A stretch of DNA of 64,000 nucleotides from Rhodospirillales bacterium. GTDB lineage: Bacteria; Pseudomonadota; Alphaproteobacteria; Rhodospirillales; Casp-alpha2. The position numbers and the translations under genes were made by a program. The DNA is taken from positions 186,001 to 250,000 of the forward strand of contig JAEPQO010000001.1 in the NCBI GenBank assembly GCA_017640505.1, read 5' to 3'. Below, in pieces: positions 11,084 through 21,815 of the stretch. Numbering within the stretch: the stretch's first letter is position 1; every line of letters starts with the position of its first letter. The notes below the pieces were generated by a model. The model did no database searches, was not told where the DNA came from, and saw only the letters and a list, made by a program, of their open reading frames with translations.

Positions 11084-11108
11084 AGACATTCCCGGAGGGC
11101 AACCGATT

Positions 11109-12089
<981 letters not shown>

Positions 12090-12091
12090 AC

Positions 12092-12931
12092 ATGACGGAT
12101 TTCACCGACGAGCAGGTCGAACGCTACGCCCGGCACATCCTGTTGAAGGAAGTCGGCGGCGAAGGCCAGTCCAAACTGCTGGACGCCAAGGTGCTGGTCG
12201 TCGGCGCGGGGGGCCTCGGCTCGCCCGCGATCCTCTATCTCGCCGCTGCCGGTGTCGGCACCATCGGCATCGTCGACGCAGACACGGTCGATCTTTCGAA
12301 CCTGCAGCGCCAGGTCGCGCACACCACGGACCGCATTGGTATGCCCAAGGTGGAAAGCGCGGCGGTAACGGCGAAGGCGATCAACCCTGACGTCAATATC
12401 GTCGAACACAACACGCGTATCGATGTGACCAACGCGCTCGACATCATATCGGGCTACGACATCGTCGCCGACGGCTCCGACAATTTCGAAACCCGGTTCA
12501 TGATCAACGATGCGTGCTATTTCGCCGGCAAGACGTTGGTGTCGGCGGCGATCCTGCGCTTTGACGGTCAGATCGGCACCTATAAGGCGCACGTCCATGA
12601 CGACGACGGCGGGCATGGGCCGTGCTACCGCTGCATCTTCCGCGAGGCGCCACCGCCGGGCCAGGTGCCGAGCTGTGCCGAGGCCGGCGTGCTGGGTGCG
12701 CTCTGCGGCATGATGGGCTCTTTGCAGACGACCGAGGTGCTGAAGGAAATCATGGGCATCGGCGACAGCCTGTCGGGCTCGCTTCTGGTGGTCGACGGAC
12801 TGTCGACCGAGTTCCGCAAGATCAAGGTCAAGGCCGACCCGGGCTGCCCGCTCTGCGGCGACAACCCGACCATCACCGATCTGTCGATCCACGAGGGCGC
12901 CACCGCGCCAAGCTGTGCCGTCAATGGCTGA
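12092..12931 (+). CDS. moeB: HesA/MoeB/ThiF family E1-like adenylyltransferase
   Basis: ERYARHILLKEVGGEGQSKLLDAKVLVVGAGGLGSPAILYLAAAGVGTIGIVDADTVDLSNLQRQ; CYRC / CPLC zinc cysteines. Confidence 0.92.
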   Translation: MTDFTDEQVERYARHILLKEVGGEGQSKLLDAKVLVVGAGGLGSPAILYLAAAGVGTIGIVDADTVDLSNLQRQVAHTTDRIGMPKVESAAVTAKAINPDVNIVEHNTRIDVTNALDIISGYDIVADGSDNFETRFMINDACYFAGKTLVSAAILRFDGQIGTYKAHVHDDDGGHGPCYRCIFREAPPPGQVPSCAEAGVLGALCGMMGSLQTTEVLKEIMGIGDSLSGSLLVVDGLSTEFRKIKVKADPGCPLCGDNPTITDLSIHEGATAPSCAVNG

Positions 12932-13355
12932 GGACGGCGCACAGATTTCGAAGCTCTCGCTGGTCGTCGCCTCGGGCACGTACGAAAAAGTACACTACGC
13001 CTTCGTCATGGCAACGGGGGCCGCGGCGATCGGCATCCCGGTGACGATGTTCTTCACCATGGGCGCCTGCCGCGCCGTGCTCGACGGTGCCGGCTGGCAC
13101 GAGCTGCCGTCGGAGCTGGAGGGCATGCGATCCAGGGACCGGGACGAGGACTTCGGCGAAAAAGGCGTCGCCACCCTGGACGAGCTGATCGAGAGCGCCG
13201 CCGAACTGGGCATCACGTTCATGGTCTGCGAGATGGGGCTCCGCGCCGAGAGCCTCGAGGACCGCCACCCACGCCCGGGCCTCGACCTCGCCCGCACCGG
13301 TGTCGTCACGTTCCTCAATGATGCCGAGCCAGACGGTTCGATCGTTTATATCTAA
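12915..13355 (+). CDS. DsrE/DsrF-like family protein
   Basis: LSLVVASGTYEKVHYAFVMATGAAAIGIPVTMFFTMGAC...GITFMVCEMG; overlaps the end of moeB. Confidence 0.8.
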   Translation: MPSMAEDGAQISKLSLVVASGTYEKVHYAFVMATGAAAIGIPVTMFFTMGACRAVLDGAGWHELPSELEGMRSRDRDEDFGEKGVATLDELIESAAELGITFMVCEMGLRAESLEDRHPRPGLDLARTGVVTFLNDAEPDGSIVYI

Positions 13356-13373
13356 GCTTCAGCTATTGGTTTT

Positions 13374-13444
13374 GTCATCCCCGCGCACGCGGGGACCCAG
13401 ATAGGACAATGCTATGACTGGGTTCCCGCTTTCACGGGAATGAC
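13374..13444. repeat. Composite palindromic repeat, class A (GTCATCCCCGC...CCCAG...CTGGG...GGGAATGAC)
   Basis: GTCATCCCCGCGCACGCGGGGACCCAG-N14-CTGGGTTCCCGCTTTCACGGGAATGAC; two palindromes in inverted arrangement. Confidence 0.85.
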
Positions 13445-13461
13445 AATTCAGGGAACGGGCC

Positions 13462-13887
13462 CTACCCCTGCACCCAGGGCAGGCCGCGGACCTTCCAGCC
13501 GTTGACGGTGCCGCGGTGCTTGTCGGCATCCTTGTCGCCCTCGAAGCCCTCGGCGATGTTGTAGCACCGCGTGTAGCCGAGCGCGGTCAGCGCCTTGGCC
13601 GCCGACGCCGAACGCTGGCCGGAGCGGCACAGGAACAGGATCGGCGTGTCCTTGTCCGGCACCGCGTCGCGCACCGCATCCTCGAAATGCGGGTTGCGGT
13701 CCATACCGGGAAACGTGATCCATGAAATCTTGAGGAACGTGTTCTTCATGGCGTCCGGGTCGGGGCCGCCGACATAGGCGAACTCGGCGTCGGTGCGGAC
13801 ATCGACGATCACCGCGCTCTTGTCCTCCTGCAACAGGTCCCAGCTTTCCCGGGGCGAAAGATCGCCCGCATATTCATCACTCATCAC
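13462..13887 (-). CDS. Rhodanese-like domain protein
   Basis: AVIVDVRTDAEFAYVG and active-site loop ILFLCRSGQRSASAAKALTALGY. Confidence 0.92.
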   Translation of the reverse strand: MMSDEYAGDLSPRESWDLLQEDKSAVIVDVRTDAEFAYVGGPDPDAMKNTFLKISWITFPGMDRNPHFEDAVRDAVPDKDTPILFLCRSGQRSASAAKALTALGYTRCYNIAEGFEGDKDADKHRGTVNGWKVRGLPWVQG

Positions 13888-15197
13888 TCGCGCCCTTCCA
13901 GATGCTCGATCATGTCGTCGATGGCGGTGAACTTGTGCCGCGGCTGCGGCTGCTCAGCGCGCGCTTCCTCTTCCTCGTCCAGCGCCTTCCAGTCTTCGAA
14001 GTGAACGACGCGCACATCCCGTTCGTCGAGCAGGGCCGCAAGTCTGTCGCGGCCGGGCTTCGATCCGCCGGACGGAAAATCGGCGGCGATGTGCTCGGCG
14101 ACCTCGACACCGTCGGGACGGCTCGACGAGATCACGCCCGAAGGCCCGCGTTTGATCCAGCCGACGGCATAAAGGCCATCGGCGATCTTGCCCTTGTCAT
14201 TGGGGATGATGCCCTGCCTTTCATCGTAGGGCAGGCCCGGAATGGGCTCCGCCCGGTAGCCGATGGCCGCAACCACAAGCTGGCAGGGAATGTCGTAGGT
14301 CTCGCCGGTGCCGACGGCCTGGCCGTCCTCGACGCGGGTGCGTTCGATGCGGATGCCAGCGACCCGGTCGTCGCCGAGGATTTCCACCGGCTTGGCATAA
14401 AAGCCGAAATGCGCCCGCTTCGGCATGGCATTCGGATCACGCTCGGCAAATGCCTTCAACGTCTCCAGGTTTTTCTCGGCGAGGCGCTTGGCGCGGTCTT
14501 CCATATCGTCGGGGACACTGTCGGGCAGATCGGCCGCATCGACCACCGGCGCGCACTCGGAAAGATCCAGCATCTCGCGCAGTTCGACGTTGGTGAACTT
14601 GGCCTCCAGCGGGCCGCGGCGGCCCAGCAGATAGACGTCCTTGATCGGCGACGCGTCCATGGCGTCGCGGGCATAGGGCGGCAGATCCGTTTTCGCGCGT
14701 CCCGCCTTGGACCGCACGAGCACCCGGCCGATATCCAGCGCCACGTTGCCGTTGCCGATGACGACCGCCGTTTCGATGTTCAGGTCCGGTTCCAGTTCGA
14801 CGAAGTCGGGATGGCCGTTATACCAGCCGACGAACGCCGCCGAGCCATGCACGCCGGCCTTGTCCGCGCCCGGAATGGACAGCACCCGGTCGGCGGGTGC
14901 GCCGACGGCGAGGATCACGGCGTCATATATTTCGTGAAGCTCGTCGAGCGTCACGTCGCGGCCGACCTCGACGTTGCCGAAGTACCGGATGCCGGCCTGC
15001 AGCGCCGTCTTTTCGAATTTCTTGGCGACCTTCTTGGTGGTCTGGTGGTCCGGCGCGACGCCGCCCCGGATCAACCCGTAAGGCGTCGGCAGCCTTTCGA
15101 TGATGTCGATAACGGGATCGTCGACACTCTTGGTGATGGCGTCAGCGGCATAGAAGCCCGCCGGACCCGAGCCGATGATCGCGACCGATATTGCCAT
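13884..15197 (-). CDS. FAD-dependent ferredoxin/adrenodoxin-NADP+ reductase, FprA type
   Basis: VAIIGSGPAGFYAADAI, ERLPTPYGLIRGGVAPDHQTTKKV, VVIGNGNVALDIGRVL, YAVGWIKRGPSGVI. Confidence 0.92.
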   Translation of the reverse strand: MAISVAIIGSGPAGFYAADAITKSVDDPVIDIIERLPTPYGLIRGGVAPDHQTTKKVAKKFEKTALQAGIRYFGNVEVGRDVTLDELHEIYDAVILAVGAPADRVLSIPGADKAGVHGSAAFVGWYNGHPDFVELEPDLNIETAVVIGNGNVALDIGRVLVRSKAGRAKTDLPPYARDAMDASPIKDVYLLGRRGPLEAKFTNVELREMLDLSECAPVVDAADLPDSVPDDMEDRAKRLAEKNLETLKAFAERDPNAMPKRAHFGFYAKPVEILGDDRVAGIRIERTRVEDGQAVGTGETYDIPCQLVVAAIGYRAEPIPGLPYDERQGIIPNDKGKIADGLYAVGWIKRGPSGVISSSRPDGVEVAEHIAADFPSGGSKPGRDRLAALLDERDVRVVHFEDWKALDEEEEARAEQPQPRHKFTAIDDMIEHLEGRE

Positions 15198-15250
15198 TTC
15201 GCCCCCCGTGCAATCTCAAGCTAACGGCAATCAGCTTCGCTGGTCGTTTC

Positions 15251-16279
15251 TCAGTCGGCAACCGTCCATGTGTGTCCGGCATGCATGATCGACTTCAAAT
15301 CCGCGCCTTCGGACCGCTTGACGGCTTCCGCCTTCATCTCGGCCATTCCGTCGCCGTAACTCTTACCCGGATCGCAGTAAATCACACCGACGGCGACCGG
15401 CAAAGATTCATCGTCCATCCCGGCCAGCATTGTTGCCATGATGCGGTTGGTCTCGTCGTGCACGAGGACGCCCGCGGCTTCGGGACCGTCTTCGCCGATG
15501 TCGACGGCCTCGAGCGTCAAGGTTTCGGTATTGAGCCGGATTCCCTTGTCACCGTCCTTGCCGAACACCAGCGGCTCGCCGTGCCGGCATACGACCTGGC
15601 GGTCGGCGGCGACGGCTTTCTCCGTAATGTCGGCGAAAACGCCGTCGTTGTAGACGATGCAGTTCTGCAGCACCTCGACAAAGCTCGCGCCCTTGTGCGC
15701 GTGGGCGCGCTTGAGAATGCCCGGCAGGTCCTTCTGCTGGCTGTCGATACCGCGTGCGACGAAGCGCGCGCCGGCACCGAGCACGAACACGCAAGCGGAT
15801 ACCGGATTGTCGACCGAGCCCAACGGCGTCGACGGCGAACGCGTGCCAGCACGCGACGTCGGCGAGGCCTGCCCCTTGGTGAGGCCGTAAATCTCGTTGT
15901 TGAACAGCAGCACCTGCACATCGACGTTGCGGCGGATAACGTGCATCAGGTGATTGCCGCCGATCGACAGCATATCGCCGTCGCCGCCGACGACCCAGAC
16001 GTCGAGTTCCGGATTGGCGAGCTTGATGCCCGTCGCGAACGCCGGCGCACGGCCGTGAATGGTGTGGAAACCGTAGGTCTCGACATAGTACGGGAACCGC
16101 GCCGCGCAGCCGATGCCGGAGACGAACACCGTGTTCGCGGGATCGGCCTCGATATCGGCGAGCGTGTTCAGCACTGCGCGCAGGATCGCATAGTCGCCGC
16201 AACCCGGGCACCAGCGGACCTCCTGGTCGGTGGCGTAATCCTTGGCGGTGCGTTTTTCAGGGGGTGTCAGGTCGTTCAT
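15251..16279 (-). CDS. korB: 2-oxoacid:ferredoxin oxidoreductase subunit beta (KorB-like)
   Basis: RWCPGCGDYAILRAVLNTL, GIGCAARFPYYVETYGFHTIHGRAPAFATGIK, GGDGDMLSIGGNH, NNEIYGLTKGQASPTS. Confidence 0.92.
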   Translation of the reverse strand: MNDLTPPEKRTAKDYATDQEVRWCPGCGDYAILRAVLNTLADIEADPANTVFVSGIGCAARFPYYVETYGFHTIHGRAPAFATGIKLANPELDVWVVGGDGDMLSIGGNHLMHVIRRNVDVQVLLFNNEIYGLTKGQASPTSRAGTRSPSTPLGSVDNPVSACVFVLGAGARFVARGIDSQQKDLPGILKRAHAHKGASFVEVLQNCIVYNDGVFADITEKAVAADRQVVCRHGEPLVFGKDGDKGIRLNTETLTLEAVDIGEDGPEAAGVLVHDETNRIMATMLAGMDDESLPVAVGVIYCDPGKSYGDGMAEMKAEAVKRSEGADLKSIMHAGHTWTVAD

Positions 16280-16280
16280 T

Positions 16281-18158
16281 TCAACCCTCCAGTATGTCGA
16301 GGATGGCGTCCTCGATTTCGCTGATCTTGAACGGCTGGCCGGAAATCTTGTTCAGCGGCTTGGCGTCGATCAGGTATTCCGCCTTCAAAAGCGTGACCAG
16401 CTGGCCGTTGTTCATTTCCGGCACCAGAACGGTATCGTAGCTGTTCAGCAATTCACCCAGGTTTTCCGGCAGCGGCCAGATATAGCGAAGGTGGATGTGC
16501 GACACGTCCTTGCCACGGTTGATCAGGTTATCGACGGCACGGTTGATCGGCCCGTAGGTCGATCCCCAGCCGACGACGGCCAGTTTGCCGGACGTCTTGC
16601 CGAGTTCCACGTCCTGCGCCGGAATATCCCTGGCGATGCCGTCGATCTTGGCGGCGCGCACCTTGGTCATCTTGTGGTGGTTGTCGGCTTCGTACGAAAT
16701 ATGGCCAGTGTCGTAGCTGCGTTCGATCCCACCGATGCGATGCATCATGTCCGGCGTGCCCGGCTTGGGCCAGACGCGGGCCAGCGTTTCCGGATCGCGC
16801 AGGAACGGATGGAAACCTTCCGGCTCGGTGATGAACGTGACCGGGAATGGCTCGTAACTGTCGAGATCCGGGATGCGCCACGGCTCCGCCGCGTTGGCGA
16901 TGTAGCCGTCGGTCAGCAGCATCACGGGCGTCATGTACTTGGTCGCGAGACGCACGGCCTCGATACCCACCTCGAAGCAGTCGGATGCGGACCGGGTCGA
17001 CAGCACCACCAGCGGCGCGTCGGCGTTACGGCCATAGACTGCCTGGTAAAGGTCCGACTGTTCGGTCTTGGTCGGCAGGCCGGTGGACGGGCCGCCGCGC
17101 TGCGAGTTGACGACGATCAGCGGCAGTTCGGCGGAAAGCGCCAGACCGATGGCCTCGCCCTTGAGCGCGATGCCGGGGCCGGAGCTCGACGTCATGCCGA
17201 TGGCGCCCGAGTAGCTGGCACCGATCGCGGCACAGGCGGCTGCGATTTCGTCTTCGGCCTGGAACGTGGTCACGCCCAGATGCTGAAGCTTCGCCAGCGA
17301 ATGCAGCAGCGGCGATGCCGGCGTGATCGGATAGGACGCGAACATCAGCTCCAGCGCGGCCAGCTCCGCGCCCTTCACCAGCCCCCAGGCCAGCGCCTCG
17401 GTGCCGGTGACGGTACGGTAAAGGCCCGGCTCGATCTCGGCGGGCGCGATATGGAAGCCGTGCACGCCGGCCGGCAGCTCCGCCGTCTCGCCCATGGCGT
17501 GCCCGGCGTTCATCGCCGCGATATTGGCATTGGCGATTTCCGGGCGCTTGGCGAACTTGGCGTTCAGCCATTCCTGGGTCGTCTTGCGCGGACGCGCGAA
17601 CAGCCAGTAGACGAAACCGAGCGCCCACATGTTCTTGCAGCGAAGCGCGTCCTTCTTGGAAAGATCGAACTCCTTCACCGCTTCCTGCGTCATGCCGGAA
17701 ATATCGAACGAGATGACGCGGAACGGATCGAGCGTACCGTCTTCCAGCGGCGAGGTGTCGTAACCCGCCTTGGCGAGGTTGCGTTCGTTGAAGGTCCCGG
17801 TATCGATGACGACGAGGCCGCCCTTGCGGAGCCTGGGCATCTCGACCTTGAGCGCCGCCGGGTTCATCGCCACCAGCACGTCGAAGTCGTCGCCCGACGT
17901 CATGATGCGCCGCGCGCCGAAGTTGATTTGGAACGACGAAACGCCGAACGTGGTACCGACGGGGGCGCGGATCTCGGCGGGGAAATCCGGGAACGTGGCA
18001 AGGTCGTTGCCGGCGAGCGCGGTGGCCTCGGTGAACTGGCCGCCCGTCAGCTGCATACCGTCGCCGCTATCGCCGGCGAAACGGACCACGGCCGATTCCA
18101 GCTCGTCGCGGCTGGACGCATCGGCCGGAGCATTCAACACCTGATGTACTTTGGTCAT
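16281..18158 (-). CDS. korA: 2-oxoacid:acceptor oxidoreductase subunit alpha (KorA-like, gamma domain fused)
   Basis: VVRFAGDSGDGMQLTGGQFTEATALAGND, FASYPITPASPLLHSLAK, FQAEDEIAAACAAIGASYSGAIGMTSSSGPG. Confidence 0.92.
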   Translation of the reverse strand: MTKVHQVLNAPADASSRDELESAVVRFAGDSGDGMQLTGGQFTEATALAGNDLATFPDFPAEIRAPVGTTFGVSSFQINFGARRIMTSGDDFDVLVAMNPAALKVEMPRLRKGGLVVIDTGTFNERNLAKAGYDTSPLEDGTLDPFRVISFDISGMTQEAVKEFDLSKKDALRCKNMWALGFVYWLFARPRKTTQEWLNAKFAKRPEIANANIAAMNAGHAMGETAELPAGVHGFHIAPAEIEPGLYRTVTGTEALAWGLVKGAELAALELMFASYPITPASPLLHSLAKLQHLGVTTFQAEDEIAAACAAIGASYSGAIGMTSSSGPGIALKGEAIGLALSAELPLIVVNSQRGGPSTGLPTKTEQSDLYQAVYGRNADAPLVVLSTRSASDCFEVGIEAVRLATKYMTPVMLLTDGYIANAAEPWRIPDLDSYEPFPVTFITEPEGFHPFLRDPETLARVWPKPGTPDMMHRIGGIERSYDTGHISYEADNHHKMTKVRAAKIDGIARDIPAQDVELGKTSGKLAVVGWGSTYGPINRAVDNLINRGKDVSHIHLRYIWPLPENLGELLNSYDTVLVPEMNNGQLVTLLKAEYLIDAKPLNKISGQPFKISEIEDAILDILEG

Positions 18159-18371
18159 GCTTTGCTTCTATCTATGACGTCCACGAACGGCGGCCGGGTC
18201 ATGTCGTTCAGGCAATGCCGCAGAACGCAAAACAGTGAAAATCAGGAAAAATATAAGCTGCTGAATCCGAAGGGACAACCCAACGTAGATTAGGGTTATG
18301 ACGGACTTGAGGGCTGGCCAAATCCGGGGTGAATGCCGATATTAGGCGAACCAAACGACAAGGAGCTCTGA

Positions 18372-19718
18372 ATGTCCGCCCTACCCGCGCCCCCGCAAGA
18401 AATTCTCGACGATCTTCTGACCCGCGCCAGAGGCCTCGGCGCCGATGCCGCGGACGCCATTCTGGTCGAGGGTACGTCGGCCAGCCTGTCGTGCCGTCTC
18501 GGCGAACCGGAAGATCTGGAGCGTTCGGAAGGGCATGACCTGGGCCTCCGCGTGCTGGTCGGCAAGCGCCAGGCCGTGGTCTCTTCTTCGGATTTCTCCG
18601 CCCAGGCGCTCGATGAACTGCTGGAGCGCGCCGTCGCGATGGCCCGTGCCGTTCCCGAGGATGCCTATGCGGGCCTCGCCGATCCGGACCAGCTGGCGAC
18701 CGACATTCCCGACCTCGACGAGTTCGATCCCGCCGAACCCACCGCCGAACAGATGATCGATATGGCACGTGCCTGCGAGGACGCGGCCCGCGCCGTCGAC
18801 GGCATCACCAATTCCGAGGGCGCGGAACTCGGCTTCGGCAAGTCGTCCGTATGGCTCGCGGCGACCAACGGTTTCAGCGGCTTCAGGCAGGGATCGCGCT
18901 TTTCCATCGGCGTCAGCGTCGTCGCCGGCGAAGGCACCAAGATGGAGCGCGACTACGAATATTCGTCGACCGTCTGGCTCGCCGATCTCGATGATCCGGT
19001 GGAGATCGGCAAAAAGGCCGGCGAAAATACGGTGCGCCGCCTCAACCCCAAAAAGGCGGAAAGCGCGCAGCTGCCGATCGTCTACGACCCGCGCGTCGCC
19101 TCGACCCTGATCGGGCACCTGTCGGGCGCCATCAACGGCCAGTCGGTGGCACGCGGCACCACGTTCCTCGCCGACAAGATGGGCGAACAGATTTTCGCCA
19201 AGGGCATTACCATCGTCGACGATCCGCTGAAAAAGCGCGGGCTGCGCTCCAAGCCGTTCGACGGCGAAGGCGTGCAGACGAAAACCCGGAACGTGATCGA
19301 CGACGGCGTGCTGACGACGTGGATCCTCGATCTCGCGACGTCGCGCCAACTGGGTCTCGAGACGACGGGGCACGCGTCGCGCGGCACCGGCGGCCCGCCG
19401 AGCCCGTCGGCGACCAACGTGCACCTCGCCGCGGGCAATGTTTCCAAGGACGACCTGATCGGTGCCATCGACAACGGGTTTTACGTGACCGAGCTGATCG
19501 GCATGGGCGTCAACAACGTCACCGGCGACTATTCACGGGGCGCCGGCGGCTTCTGGATCGAAAAGGGCGAGATCGCCTATCCGGTCAACGAAGTGACGAT
19601 CGCCGGCAACCTGAAGGACATGTTCATGAACCTGACGCCGGCGGACGATCTCGAATTCAAGCGCGCAACGAATTCGCCGACCGTTCGCGTCGATGGCATG
19701 ACCATCGCAGGGGTGTAG
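18372..19718 (+). CDS. pmbA: TldD/PmbA family metalloprotease subunit
   Basis: GVNNVTGDYSRGAGGFWIEKGEIAYPVNEVTIAGNLKDMF typical PmbA C-terminal region. Confidence 0.92.
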   Translation: MSALPAPPQEILDDLLTRARGLGADAADAILVEGTSASLSCRLGEPEDLERSEGHDLGLRVLVGKRQAVVSSSDFSAQALDELLERAVAMARAVPEDAYAGLADPDQLATDIPDLDEFDPAEPTAEQMIDMARACEDAARAVDGITNSEGAELGFGKSSVWLAATNGFSGFRQGSRFSIGVSVVAGEGTKMERDYEYSSTVWLADLDDPVEIGKKAGENTVRRLNPKKAESAQLPIVYDPRVASTLIGHLSGAINGQSVARGTTFLADKMGEQIFAKGITIVDDPLKKRGLRSKPFDGEGVQTKTRNVIDDGVLTTWILDLATSRQLGLETTGHASRGTGGPPSPSATNVHLAAGNVSKDDLIGAIDNGFYVTELIGMGVNNVTGDYSRGAGGFWIEKGEIAYPVNEVTIAGNLKDMFMNLTPADDLEFKRATNSPTVRVDGMTIAGV

Positions 19719-19733
19719 GCTTTCGCGCCGTTC

Positions 19734-19822
19734 GTCACCCCGGCGAAGGCCGGGGTCCAGAACAACGGGAAAACTGGATTCCGGCTGGAGCCTGTGCCCG
19801 CAAAAGCGGGGGCCGGAATGAC
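19734..19822. repeat. Composite palindromic repeat, class A
   Basis: GTCACCCCGGCGAAGGCCGGGGTCCAG...CTGGATTCCGG...GGCCGGAATGAC. Confidence 0.8.
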
Positions 19823-19882
19823 GGGATCTGAATTGGCGAAAAGTATACCGAGGCCGCGCCGCAGGACTTTTCGCCAGACCCC

Positions 19883-20863
19883 TCACCCCGGCATCAGAAG
19901 TGCCAGCGCGGCGGGCGCGAGGGTAATGCGGGCCGGCAGGCTGGCGAGGATGTCGCCGTCGCCCTGCACCGGGTCGTGATCGACGCGCTCGACCGTGATG
20001 TCGGTGGCCGGCACGATCTTCACGTCGGGCAATTTCGTCAGGCGCCCGAGCGCCAGCCACACCGCGTAGCGAATGGTCCGGAACACCCCCGGCTTCATGA
20101 ACAGCACCACGTGCAGCGACGGGTCCTGGAGGCGTGCGTCCGGCGCACAGACGAACGTGCCGCCATAAAAGTGCCCGTTCGCGATCACCGCGGAGGCGAC
20201 CTCGAACGTGTCGCCGTCGACGGTAACGCGGTAGCGCGGGAAGGTGAACGCGATCAGCGTGCGGAGCGTGGAGAGTACATAGGCCGTCTTGCCGAGGAAT
20301 TTCTTTACCCGCGGTTTGACCTGCGCCACCACGTGCGCATCGAAGCCGAAGCCCGCCATCATCACGAAGCGCCGCCCGTTGACGACGCCGACCGAGATCT
20401 GCTGCGGCCGGCCCGTGGCGATGGTCCGGGCGATTTCCGCCGGTGACCCGCCGAGGCCGATTTCATGCGCCAGCACGTTCGCGGTGCCGAGCGGGATGAC
20501 CGCCAGCGGCAGCGCCTTGTCGCCGAGCCCGTTGACCACCTCGTTGATGGTGCCGTCGCCGCCCGCCACCGCGATGGCGTCGAGCCTGGTTTCGTCCGCT
20601 TCGCGGGCGTACATCTCCGCGTCGCCGCGCTGGGTCGTCGGCCGCACGTCGACGTCGACGCCCGCGGCGATCAATGCACTCAGGATGCGTTCGAAACGGC
20701 GGCGGCGGCGCCAGCCGGCGGTCGGGTTGTGGATGACAAGAACGCGCCGATGCGCGCGCTCGGGCAGGTTTTCGGAAGCGGTCAAGGCGGCGTCTCCAAG
20801 TAAAAAACCGGGCAATCGCAGGCGCTTAACCAACATCAAAAATATATGTTCGTCACATGACAA
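19883..20863 (-). CDS. Diacylglycerol kinase family lipid kinase
   Basis: RRVLVIHNPTAGWRRRRRFERILSAL, VAGGDGTINEVVNGL, PLGTANVLAHEIGL. Confidence 0.9.
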   Translation of the reverse strand: MSCDEHIFLMLVKRLRLPGFLLGDAALTASENLPERAHRRVLVIHNPTAGWRRRRRFERILSALIAAGVDVDVRPTTQRGDAEMYAREADETRLDAIAVAGGDGTINEVVNGLGDKALPLAVIPLGTANVLAHEIGLGGSPAEIARTIATGRPQQISVGVVNGRRFVMMAGFGFDAHVVAQVKPRVKKFLGKTAYVLSTLRTLIAFTFPRYRVTVDGDTFEVASAVIANGHFYGGTFVCAPDARLQDPSLHVVLFMKPGVFRTIRYAVWLALGRLTKLPDVKIVPATDITVERVDHDPVQGDGDILASLPARITLAPAALALLMPG

Positions 20864-20960
20864 AACAGTGAAGGTTTTTATTCGTCACAAAAGTAAAATA
20901 TGCATCGGGTACTGTCCGGCCACCAAATAAAGTGTATCTGGGCAGAGATCGACGGTCATC

Positions 20961-21815
20961 GTGAACGAAATCAGCAAAACCCGGCACCGGTACCGCAGCA
21001 TCTGGATCTCCGACATCCACCTGGGCACGCCCGGCTGCCAGGCCGAGATGCTGCTCGATTTCCTCAAGAACACGGAAAGCCGCTATCTCTACCTCGTCGG
21101 CGACATCATCGACGGCTGGCGCATGAAGCGCGCGTGGTACTGGCGTCAGGCCCACAACGACGTGATCCAGAAACTGCTGCGCAAGGCGCGCAAGGGCACG
21201 CGGGTGATCTACATTCCCGGCAACCACGACGAAAAATTCCGCGACTTCACCAACCACCGCTTCGGCCGCGTCGCGGTGCTGTACGAAACGGTGCACACGA
21301 TGGCCGACGGCCGGCGCTTCCTGGTCCTGCACGGCGACCGCTTCGACGGCGTCATCAAGTACGCCAAGTGGCTCGCGTTCCTGGGCGATCATGCGTACAC
21401 CGCGGCGATCGCGGTCAACCTCTGGTTCAACCTGGCACGGCGGCGCCTCGGGCTGCCGTACTGGTCGCTGTCGGCGTTTCTCAAGCACAAGGTCAAGAAC
21501 GCGGTCGAATACATTTCCAAGTTCGAGGACGCGGTCGTCGAGGAAGCCGAGCGCCGCGGCACCGACGGCGTCATCTGCGGGCACATCCACTCCGCCGAAA
21601 TGCGCGAGATCAACGGCATCACCTACTGCAACGACGGCGACTGGGTCGAAAGCTGCACCGCGCTCGTCGAGCACGAAGACGGCCGCCTCGAGATCCTGCA
21701 CTGGGCCGAGTTGCAGGGGCTCTCGCTTTTAGGAAAAGATACATGCGAATCCTCATCGTCAGCGACGCCTGGCTTCCTCAGGTCAATGGCGTCGTCCGTT
21801 CGCTCGATACTGTAA
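20961..21815 (+). CDS. UDP-2,3-diacylglucosamine diphosphatase-like calcineurin family phosphoesterase
   Basis: SIWISDIHLGTPGCQAEMLLDFLK, YLVGDIIDGW, IPGNHDEKFR, LVLHGDRFDG, ICGHIHSAEMR. Confidence 0.9.
   Translation: MNEISKTRHRYRSIWISDIHLGTPGCQAEMLLDFLKNTESRYLYLVGDIIDGWRMKRAWYWRQAHNDVIQKLLRKARKGTRVIYIPGNHDEKFRDFTNHRFGRVAVLYETVHTMADGRRFLVLHGDRFDGVIKYAKWLAFLGDHAYTAAIAVNLWFNLARRRLGLPYWSLSAFLKHKVKNAVEYISKFEDAVVEEAERRGTDGVICGHIHSAEMREINGITYCNDGDWVESCTALVEHEDGRLEILHWAELQGLSLLGKDTCESSSSATPGFLRSMASSVRSIL

Noticed and set aside
13374-13444. CRISPR-like repeat
   Set aside because: GGGGACC/CCCCGCG motifs resemble some CRISPR repeats, but there is only one paired palindrome and no repeat-spacer array or cas genes.
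16242-18293. 683-aa plus-strand ORF opposite korA
   Set aside because: Shadow ORF antisense to korA, with no recognisable domain.
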